From: Chlorobiota bacterium
GTDB taxonomy: Bacteria > Bacteroidota > Ignavibacteria > OLB7
Reading direction: 5' to 3'
Length of the DNA: 64,000 nucleotides
NCBI GenBank assembly: GCA_028287785.1
Contig: JAQBOZ010000028.1
Coordinates: forward strand, 372,001-436,000
Shown piece after piece: positions 26,557 to 36,100 of this stretch (positions are counted from its first letter, which is position 1; each line of letters opens with the position of its first letter). Below the pieces are notes generated by a model. That model made no database searches. It saw nothing but the letters and a program-made list of their open reading frames with translations, and was not told where the DNA came from. The position numbers were made by a program, and so were the translations under genes.

Positions 26557-27825
26557 TTACTTTATAAAAGTGAATTGCTTGTAGACAATTTCATTACGGC
26601 CGCGAAGGATCACGAAATATGTTCCGTTCGACGGCTGCCCTGCTAACCGTACCCTCAGGCTTGAGGCGTCGATTCTATCCATCTGCCGTATCGGCAGCAT
26701 CTGCCCCATCGCATCATAGATGATCACTTCCTCGATCTCCATTCCCCCCGCTCTCACAGTAATCGATCCACGCTGATCGTCCGGCCATATCGACACCGCG
26801 CGTTCCCCTCTCCGCTCCTCCTCCACTCCCACGGTCCCTGAATCCACCGGGATGGGATCTGCCATGATCTGCCCGTTCTGGAATGTGAGTTTCCCAAGAC
26901 AGGACTGTGCGTTCACGGCGAATCGACTGACTCTAAGCTCGCTGGTGAACCCCTTCTCATTCTTTCGTCGGATGACGATGTTCAGGAGAGGGCCATCAAC
27001 CGTAAGGCTCGACTGGGCAACGAATCTCCCTCCTATCGAGTCGGGAGTCACCACCAGGTTCTTCGTCGTCCAGCCACTACTATCCGCGATCGTCCCACGC
27101 TGAATAGTATCAACAAAGTAATAGTTACTGGTATCTGCCTTCAAGGCGAACGTTACTTCGTTGACGCGGTGTCCTTTCAGATTCGTTGTCGTCAACGTCA
27201 CTGTATCGACCCGCATCGTATCGAACGATCCTCCCATCACACTCAGCATTCCGGTATAATCGGGCGTCGTATCACGATGCACCCTCACATATCCCGGCTG
27301 GTAATCGATCGGTTCGAAATTGGTTTTCCCGTATGGATCGATGCTTGTCACATCGACCCATCCATCCGGGCTTTTCACGGTGTCGGGAGCAATAACCGAT
27401 CCCTTGATATAGAAGAGCGGTTTTCCCGAACCGTACACCGGACGGAGACTCAGGTTGCCAAGCTGCACATGGAGCCCCCCTTCCGGGAGCTTGTCCACCG
27501 ATTTGCTATCGAACTGACTGCCAATCGTTCCACTGCTTGTCACCGCAAGCGATTCAAAATCGAGCTTGCTGATATCCCATGCAAGATAGATATCCATGCT
27601 GACAAGACTGTCCTGAACCGAAATCGGACTGGTCCAGACGCCCAGCAGAAAGACCTTGCTACCATCGCAGACATTGAACGAGGCCGAATCGACCCAGACG
27701 GTCAAGGGCTTCGAAACCCGCGATTGCTGAGCAGTAGCTTCCGGGGAGCCCAGGAGGCTCATCACCACCATACAGGCTATTGCGAAGCAATATTGTTGTA
27801 TGACTCCCCGGAAATCCACTTTCAC
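26557..27825 (-). CDS. T9SS-secreted surface protein (422 residues)
   Basis: A signal peptide (CFAIACMVVMSLLGSPEATA) precedes a beta-rich region with no recognised domain, beginning VWVDSASFNVCDGSKV; the paired LAWDISKLDFESL segment resembles a cohesin-type beta-sandwich. The C-terminus (WPDDQRGSITVRAGG, VIIYDAMGQMLPIRQM, SNGTYFVILRGRNEIVYKQF) is a sorting-domain variant, although it lacks the usual PNP. The GTG at 27825 opens the frame; GTG at 27819 is equally possible and has gagg 5 nt upstream. The gap to the upstream gene is 41 bp and to the downstream gene 27 bp, so all three are probably one transcript. Confidence 0.82.
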   Translation of the reverse strand: MKVDFRGVIQQYCFAIACMVVMSLLGSPEATAQQSRVSKPLTVWVDSASFNVCDGSKVFLLGVWTSPISVQDSLVSMDIYLAWDISKLDFESLAVTSSGTIGSQFDSKSVDKLPEGGLHVQLGNLSLRPVYGSGKPLFYIKGSVIAPDTVKSPDGWVDVTSIDPYGKTNFEPIDYQPGYVRVHRDTTPDYTGMLSVMGGSFDTMRVDTVTLTTTNLKGHRVNEVTFALKADTSNYYFVDTIQRGTIADSSGWTTKNLVVTPDSIGGRFVAQSSLTVDGPLLNIVIRRKNEKGFTSELRVSRFAVNAQSCLGKLTFQNGQIMADPIPVDSGTVGVEEERRGERAVSIWPDDQRGSITVRAGGMEIEEVIIYDAMGQMLPIRQMDRIDASSLRVRLAGQPSNGTYFVILRGRNEIVYKQFTFIK

Positions 27826-27866
27826 CTCATTAGCCTTTCAAGGTACGATTTGCACATCAGCCGGTG

Positions 27867-29975
27867 TTACTTGCTGACCTGCATGGAGATCGTGCGGCTC
27901 TGGCCGTTCGACTCGATGCGGCAGTAGTAAACGCCCGACGTGACAGGCTTACCGAAGCTATCGATACCGTTCCAGGTTCCCAGGTAGCTGCCGGTCATCA
28001 ACGTGCTGTTGACAACCGTGGCGACCTCGTGACCGAGAACATCGTAGACTCGGATGGTAACGGGACCATCCGTCGGGACCGTATAACCGAACGACGTGGT
28101 CGTGTTCGGGGCGAACGGATTCGGCATGTTCGACGTAAGGCCAAGCGTGCTCGCATCGCCAGTCACAGGACTGAAGATGTTGAACTTGCGCGCGGACTTG
28201 ACGTCGGAACCAACCTTCACCGTCCCGAAGGAGACTTCACCCTGATTGTTTGCTTCAACAACCAGCGTGGCGACGACATCATTCGGATTGAAATTGCCCG
28301 CTGCCGCAAGTGCCAGATGGCTCTGCGAGGCAACGGCCTCCACCCATGCGTTGTCGGTCTTCGGCATTGTGCGTACCTCAACGATACGCGTGCCATTGGC
28401 AGCGTCCATCCCGACGCCGAGAGCTCCGTGGAGATACCCGTTGAACGTGATCGGAATCTCAACCCTGTTGCCAATCACCGATCCGCCACGCGCCAGCTGG
28501 ACATCGTTCGCCGTAGTTCCGGCGACCATCTTACCAGTGAACGAGGGGAGGGTGTCGGGAAGCCACGGAAGAACCGGAAGCTTGGCCGAGAGATAGAGCA
28601 TGATCAGCGAGGCATCGAACTCGTCAGCGTCATACAGGAAGCCGTTGAACGAGTTGTCGGCCGGGAACGGCGTCTGATAGTTGTCGCTCTTGATCGGGAA
28701 CTTCACTTCATACGTAACCAGACGATTATTGAAGCCAAGCGAGTCGGCCGTGTTATTGTAGTTACGCGTCGAGAAGTAGAAGCGACCATCGTGATTGACA
28801 TCGCCATGGAAGCCGTGACGTCCGAAGGTATAATCGAAGCGGAGATGTGAAGAATCCACACCATTCGTGTCGATAATGCCCGGGATTATGTCCGTGCGGG
28901 TAGCCTGGTGACGGAGGATGCGGATAACATCCAGGAACGTCACGAAGCGACGCTGATCCTCGCGGATATACTGCGGAACGGTCAGGTTCAGCTGGGTAAG
29001 ATCGGCATCGCCATCACCCCAGGTCTGAATACGACGGACACCATTTCCCTCGAAGATGAAGATACGGGCCGGGAAGCCTGTCGGAGGCCACACGCGGGTC
29101 AGACGACGGCTCTGAGTCGTGCTGTCGAAGCGACCATTCGACTCGCGGTACGCCACCGCGTTGAGGAACGACGTCTGTCCACCCGGCACTGCCGGCTCGT
29201 CCTCGATGCCCACCGAAGCGCTGCTCACCTTCACGATGACGCCAACGCTATCCGGGAACGGAACGCGCGGTCCGATAGGACCATAATGGAACTCGATACG
29301 ACCCTGCTGCGACGGGTTTCCGGGCTGAGCCTGAATCAGCCATGCCTGGAAGGAGCCCACCGAGCTTGCCTGCGGCTTCACATTCGCAACCGGTGCGAAC
29401 GGATCGTTCGGGCGAGTCGGATCGAAACGATAGTTGATGTTCAGATCCTCCCACTCCACGACAGTGGTGTCGCGGCGGGGCTGGATGGTGCCGGTCTTCC
29501 GCACGATGCGGATGGTGCTCGGCGTGTACTGACGGAACTGCGGATCAAGGTCGTCGTTGATCGGCGTACGGAGATAGTGATCACCGAAGAACGGGGCAAT
29601 CGTCAGGTTGGGACGCGCACCGTTGAACAGCGAATAGGGATCATCCGTGATATAGCCGCCCGGATTCTGGAAGCTTATCCAGCCGTTGACGCAGACGTAG
29701 ATCTGAGTGTATATCTGATTGTTGAACTCGAATGCAAAACCGAGTGGAAACGGACCTGCAACGCCATTGTCGGGATCGACAACGGTTGGAGCAAAAAGGT
29801 CCCGAAACATGTCGCGAGTGATCGTGGTACCCTGATTAGTCTGGGGTTGATAGATCTTCGACCCGATACTAATCGTGTACTCATCCGATATCTGCGCAAC
29901 AGCTCCTTGGGTCATTGCCAGGGCCAGCAAGGCTGCCCCCGCAACGGCTCCGAAGATAGTACGACGCAGCTTCAT
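27867..29975 (-). CDS. T9SS-secreted surface protein with dockerin-like calcium motif (702 residues)
   Basis: Signal peptide (TIFGAVAGAALLALAMTQGAVA). The N-terminal part (PLGFAFEFNNQIYTQIYV followed by CVNGWISF) resembles the nidogen-like/galactose-binding start found in secreted adhesive proteins. The stretch HGDVNHDGRFYFSTRNYN has a DxNxDG loop like a dockerin or EF-hand calcium site. The C-terminus has a FlgD-like sorting domain (SNMPNPFAPNTTTSFGYTVP, VRVYDVLGHEVATVV-type, GVYYCRIESNGQSRTISMQ). A strong Shine-Dalgarno (agaggaga) lies 7 nt upstream of the ATG. It is the first gene of the likely three-gene operon ending at 23479. Confidence 0.87.
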   Translation of the reverse strand: MKLRRTIFGAVAGAALLALAMTQGAVAQISDEYTISIGSKIYQPQTNQGTTITRDMFRDLFAPTVVDPDNGVAGPFPLGFAFEFNNQIYTQIYVCVNGWISFQNPGGYITDDPYSLFNGARPNLTIAPFFGDHYLRTPINDDLDPQFRQYTPSTIRIVRKTGTIQPRRDTTVVEWEDLNINYRFDPTRPNDPFAPVANVKPQASSVGSFQAWLIQAQPGNPSQQGRIEFHYGPIGPRVPFPDSVGVIVKVSSASVGIEDEPAVPGGQTSFLNAVAYRESNGRFDSTTQSRRLTRVWPPTGFPARIFIFEGNGVRRIQTWGDGDADLTQLNLTVPQYIREDQRRFVTFLDVIRILRHQATRTDIIPGIIDTNGVDSSHLRFDYTFGRHGFHGDVNHDGRFYFSTRNYNNTADSLGFNNRLVTYEVKFPIKSDNYQTPFPADNSFNGFLYDADEFDASLIMLYLSAKLPVLPWLPDTLPSFTGKMVAGTTANDVQLARGGSVIGNRVEIPITFNGYLHGALGVGMDAANGTRIVEVRTMPKTDNAWVEAVASQSHLALAAAGNFNPNDVVATLVVEANNQGEVSFGTVKVGSDVKSARKFNIFSPVTGDASTLGLTSNMPNPFAPNTTTSFGYTVPTDGPVTIRVYDVLGHEVATVVNSTLMTGSYLGTWNGIDSFGKPVTSGVYYCRIESNGQSRTISMQVSK

Positions 29976-30064
29976 ACTTTGTCTCCTCTTGTTTATATCT
30001 CGACTTTATTGTTTGCTTTCACATATGAACGTCATCTCACCACTCCCCTTCCTCATTCCCCACT

Positions 30065-30103
30065 CTTCCCGCCGGCCCCGGCCTGAACCAGGGCCGGCGG
30101 AAG
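30065..30103 (-). terminator. Hairpin downstream of the giant surface protein gene
   Basis: Stem cttcc + gccggccc / gggccggc + ggaag with one bulged base. It lies 43 bp past the stop of the giant gene and upstream of the next gene. No T-run follows; it may be a terminator or an mRNA-stabilising hairpin. Confidence 0.45.
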
Positions 30104-30145
30104 CATGGTGATAAAATCCAGGGAGTCAGGCCTGGGCCTGCATCC

Positions 30146-33100
30146 TTACTTCGTCAACACCATCTTGTTGGAGAGCATCGTCGAACCGGCGGTCAGGCGA
30201 TAGGTATAAGTACCGCTCGCAACCGACCGACCCTGCTCATCGGTGCCATTCCAAACAACAGTGTGCTGACCAGCATCAACGTTTCCAGTTACAAGAGTCT
30301 TCACCAGCTCACCGTTGAGCGTGTACACTTCCAGCCTCATGTCGCCACGAGTCGGAGCGTAGTAGCTGATCTCGGTGAGTCTGCTGAATGGATTCGGAAC
30401 GTTGGTCGACAGCGTGTAGCCGCCTGCAACGACCGGATCCGCGGAGACACCAGACGTCTGATCATAGATGATCTTGAAGCCCTCAACGTTGGTCAGGTTG
30501 ATCCTCACGATAACCTTGTTCGGATCGGTCGGATCCGGGGCCACAATGATACCGGAGCCGGCCGTAGCCACTCCCGTCTTCATGTTGACACGGAAGAGAC
30601 CTGAATTCTGGTTGTCGTCCCAGAACTGATCCTCGAAGTAGATGTCGTGCGGGCAACGCTGTGCGTCGACCTTCGACCACGTCGCCACAATCGGGTAATT
30701 GGCGCTCGTGTTGACAAGATTGCCAGCCTGGAAGGTTCCCTTCCATGCGACCTTCTTGCCCTGATCCGGGCTCGGCGTCTCCGGGAAGATATTCCGGAGG
30801 ATACCGTTGGTCTGGACGATCGTCCAGCGGGCATCGAACACGTCCCTCGGCGGAACCGGGGGCAGCTCGTACTCGCAGTAGTTGGCATCCAGATTACCCG
30901 GCCTCGAGAGCTCCTCGCCCGTCGTTGCCTTTCCTGTCGTACCGATACCGAACACCAGCGTCTGAGCGGCGTTGTTGTCGGTATTGCTGTTACGGACCTG
31001 GATCGGCATGCTGAAGATGGTCGGATCACTGATCGTGATATCGTAGCTCAACACATCGACGCGACCAGCCGCATCCTTCACTTCGATCTCAATCCGGAAC
31101 TTTCCAGCAGGAGTGTTCGCGGGGATGTGACCGGAGATCGTGAGCACCAGCGTGTCATTGCCACCAGTCTGCGACGGCGGAGTAACCGTGAAGCCGCTGG
31201 ACGGGTTGATGACCCGGAAGGTCAGAGTCTCAGTGTTCTTGATCCGCTCGAGATCGGCGTCGAAGACAGCGATCTGATCGGTGTAGTTGCTGTCAGCCGA
31301 GACGCAGCGGAGCGCCGGACGACCGAACAGGTGCGGACGATGGTTGGTCGAATCGACCTCCATGGTGTAGGTGCGAACGTCGGTCAGACCGAATTCGTCC
31401 TCAACCACCACCGTGATCGTCTCAGGTCCGTTCAGCGCGTTGGTGCGCGGAGCATCGTTCAGGCCCGGCGTACCGTAGAGCATTCCGGAGAACGGATTGA
31501 TCTTCAGCCAGCTCGGGGTCGTCTTCGGAGCGTTGAACAGACCAGCCTCGAAGTAGCAACCGTCACGCGGCACGAAGGCCGTGGTAGCGGTGTTTGCCAC
31601 GAGAGCACCGGTAGCGTCCTTCACCTGGGTGCCGGTCTGGAAACGAGGATCGTTGTTTCCGTCGTTCGCATAGACCAGGTAGTAACGCAGACGCTGGTTG
31701 TAGTTCAGATCCACCGCGGTGACACGACGGGTAAGGTCGAGAAGCTGCGGGTTGTAATCCAGATCCTCTTTCGCCCTCGGAAGAACCGCAGGCGTCGGCG
31801 GAACCGGCTGGAGCTGCGGAGCAACGTTGACCGTTACGCGCAGATCACGCTTGTTCTGTCCCATGTGCCCATCGTGAGCGACGATCGTGAAGATCGAGTC
31901 CAGGTTGTACACATTGTTGAACTGCGCCGGGTTGCGGAGCATCCTGATCGCCTGGCTGGAATCAATACGGACACGAAGCGCGCCGCTATGAGCGAAGTAG
32001 GCGCCCTGATCGGCCACGTTGCCGGAATCACGGAGGAGGCTGTCATCAAGCCACGTTGGACGGATGTCGTAGACGTCGTCCGTCGAGTGGGTGGTATCAC
32101 CCGCGTCGATGAAGTCACGGTTCGTGAAGACGAAGCCATAGGTCGTGCGACCGTACGGGAACGTCCAGTTCTCCTTGACAGCGTTGTTATCCTCGTTCTC
32201 GTCGTCCGTCGTCACATCGTAGTCGAAACGGAGCTTGTTGGTCAGGTTGGCGACCGCAAGACCCTGACGACCGCACGGATTGACATCGGCAAGGAACACC
32301 GGAGGCGTATCCTGAACGAAGATCCGGAGACGATAGGTCGAGGTGGAAGCACCACCAACGTCGACGGTATCCTGCTGGAGGTAACGAGCGTTGACCGGAT
32401 CGTATACCTGGCAGTTGTAATACGGCGGATAGAGGAAGATATAGCGTGCGATAATGCTGTCCGCCGGACGATCCTGATTCGACAGCGCCTTCAGCGAGTC
32501 GATCGTGCGGATGCCGGGAGGATAGTTCGACACGCTCAACTGAAGAAGCTCACCACCCGGAACAACGTCCGGATTGTGCGGCGTTCCGAAGAACCGGAGA
32601 TAGCCCGGTGCTCCCGTCTTGCCGATCGCGCCCAACTGGTTCGGGAACACGGTGTCGGCCTTCAGCCACGAGCCAAGGCGAACCAGGGCCGGGCTGCGCT
32701 CGGGAACCGTGGTTCCGTTGGCGAACTCGCGGAGCGGGGTCCACTCCATGCGGAGCGACGTGTAGCGATCCGGGAAGAAGAGCGAACGGGGATCGTAGAA
32801 TCCGTTGGGATCATCAGCCGTGACCTCGAAGATCTTCGAGATGAGCAGGCCGGTGGAGTCCTTCGGATAAACGACATCCTCGGTCAGGAACCGCGTGTTG
32901 CGGAGCTGCGTCGGCGTCTTTGCCTCAAGCTGGTTGCGCTGTCCATTGATGATCGGAGCGGCAACGCTGTTGCCAATCGTATCGATGGAGAACTCAAGAC
33001 CAGTGAACCGCGCATCATTGAGAACCTTGATGAGCGAATCCTGCGTGTTCCAGAGAACCGTACGCGAGATGACCCAGATACGATCGCCGGTCTTCACCGG

Positions 33101-36100
33101 AAGCGCATGATAGCGCTCGCCAGCATAGAAGTCGGCGAAGTTGATCGGATGAGCCGCATCACGATTCGTGTACGAGAAGCCATTGCCACCAACTTCGAGC
33201 GTCGGATGGATGAAGCCACCGTAGCGACGTCCCGAGATCGCAACCGAATCCTCGAACTCGGCGGCGCGACGACGAGCAGCCTTGAGGCTGTCGAGGGCGG
33301 TCGGGAAGGCCGGAATAGCACCCGGCTGCTGCAGGTAGTAGCGCGGCGAGAGGCGATACAGCTCGTTGATCGAGAACTGTGCGCGTCCCTCACGCGTCCT
33401 GCGCTGCAGCGGATCGCGGTTGATCGAGTCGGCCACGAACTCCACGCGGGAGCGGAAGATCGAGCTGCCCTCTGCGATCTGCTTCGAAGTAGAGCGGATG
33501 AACTCACCCGTCTCCACGTTGATCACGAAGAACACCGTGTTGTTCAGCGCGTACGGATCATCGTTGACCGTGTCGCGGTTGCCAATGTAGTTGGCGTTCG
33601 ACTCGAGGAAGAGCGGGTAGCCGATCGGGTGATTGCCGATGAACTCACGCTGCAACTTGTTATACGTGGTATCGATGTCGGCAATGAACGGATCGCGCGT
33701 CATGCGACGAACGACCTTACCCTGATATACGCCGTTCGCATAGGTGCGGAGACGCTTCGGGATACCAACCGAGAAATCCTCGATCGGAGCAAGACGCGGG
33801 TTGGAGTAATCAACAGCCTTGATATCGACGCCCTTGTCGAAGATGTCGTACACACGACCTTCCAGCAACAACGTGTCGAGACCGGGGACGGAACCGACCG
33901 GGATCGGCTTGTAGTTGTAGTAACGGGTCTCACCAACGCGGTTCGGCGACTCAAACGGTCCCTGCTGGTTGGCGATAGCCGCGTTCTTCAACGGAAGCGT
34001 GCAACCATTCCCCTGAATGTAGAAGGTATTCTGGAGGGTGCCGCTCGGCAGAATCGTGGTGACAGGCGCTTCGGTCTGTCCCCAGTAGTTGCCACGAAGA
34101 GTATCGACGCCGCTCTGACCGCTTCCGACCGCGCCCGGAGGAGCATCGGGAAGACGAACCAGGAAACGACCATCGTTGTCGTAGATCGAGTTGGCGTTGG
34201 TATGATAGAACTCCATCGGCGACGGACCCTGGACATCACCGAAGAAGAGAGCTCCCGCGGTGCTGTCGGCGGCGGCCGACGTACGATAGTTGGTAATGGT
34301 ATCGACGCTGCGGCCGACATCGGAGTATGCGAGGTTGCCGGCAACCAGATCCTTGTTGAGAAGGATGCGGAGCTCGAAGTTCGGCGAGTAGACTGCCGAA
34401 CCGGACCATGCGCGGTTCTGCTCGATGCGGACGCGGTGAGTGATCACCGAGTCAACACGCGGCGTGCCTGGGTTCGGTCCCGGCGGCTGACGGTCGTTGA
34501 TGTAGATCGCACCACCGAGGCCGGTGAAGTTACGATTCGGATCGAGGAGCGTGCCACCCTGTGCGCGCGGGTTCGGGTTGAAGTTCACCACCGGCGATGT
34601 GCCGTTGGCGGAATCCCTGTCGGCACTGTTGCGGATGAAACGGGTCATCTCGCGCTGATCGACCGGCTCGGGGCCGCCGCTGAACGGAACCGGAGCCCCC
34701 GCGACGAAGTCGTAAGCGACATCGCCAGCCGAGAGGAAGTAGCGGTTCGTGCGAACCGGCGTCACCATCGCGATGGCACCACCGTTACCGCCACGAGTCC
34801 TGTTGCTGAGGAACTCGACCGAGCGATAGAAGTTGGTGTTGCCATTGTACGAGAAGATTGCGCCACCACCCAGGATCTCCGTGGAGAGGGTGCCGATCGG
34901 CATGTGGAACGCATCCGGAACGCTGAACGTACCGAACTCGTTACCCGAACGAATCGGGCTTGCAAGCGGGTTGAACAGCTTGATCTGGCGGATGACATCG
35001 ATACGGGCCGAGTCGCCGACGATGTTGTTGCTGAACAACACGCGATCGATACGCGCAAGGCTGTTCGTCGTGTTCGTGCGGTTATCAATGACGATTGCGC
35101 CGCCCGAGAGGCCAGCAGAGTTGCTGTCCAGCTTGATACGACGATCGACAAGCCTTACCGCACCGGTATCCGGCGTCGTCAGGAAACGAGCCTCGATACG
35201 GGTGTTGCGCTGCGTATAGATGGCGCCACCGTCATACTCTGCCTTGTTCTTGATGAAGTAGACACTGTCACCAAGCAGGTTCGGCGAAAGGAACGGATCC
35301 GATGCCGGGGCCGTGACGGCCGAGACATAGATACCACCACCCTGACCCGACTTGTTATTGCGGAAGAGGATGTTGTCGCGAACCGTCAGCTCAGGCGACG
35401 TGGAAGACATATAGATACCACCACCCTGCGACCACCTGCCACGATCGGCGTAGTTGACGTCGGTGATGTACGGAGTAGCAGTGAAGTTGTCCTCGAAGCG
35501 CGAGCGCTCGAACACCATCGAGCTGCTGTCGCCGATGTAGAAGGCACCGCCGCGCGCACCGTTCGTGCGGTACGACGAAGGAGGATTTGCAACGAAGAGC
35601 GTCGTCGTGTCCTGGAAGTTCACGGCGTAGTTACGCTCGCAGACGATCGAGTCGGTCGGGTCCGGCGTAAGGCCGAGATTGCGAAGAGCGCTGCCACCAC
35701 CGAAGAAGACGGTGATGTAACGACGACCCGAAACGTAGACTGCACCACCATACGCCTCGTTCTTGGCGATGCTGGTGGCATTGTTCTGACCCGCGCCGGG
35801 GAAACCGGTGTTGATCGGCTTGGCAGCCGTTGCGGCATCATCACGATATCCGTTGACATCATTGAGGATATTGCCAACCACGACGCGGTTGTCACGGAAG
35901 GTCAGACGACGAACGCGGCCCTTGTTGACCGCCATACGACCATCGTCATATCCCTGACGATACTGAACCGTGGCCCCCGAAGGAGTCGTGTTGGTAAGCG
36001 CCGCAACCGAGCCGAACGGAGTCGCCACGGAACCGGCATAAAGATCATAGGTCTCAGGATCAACCGGCGGATACGCCGTCGGCGCGATCGGAACACCCGG

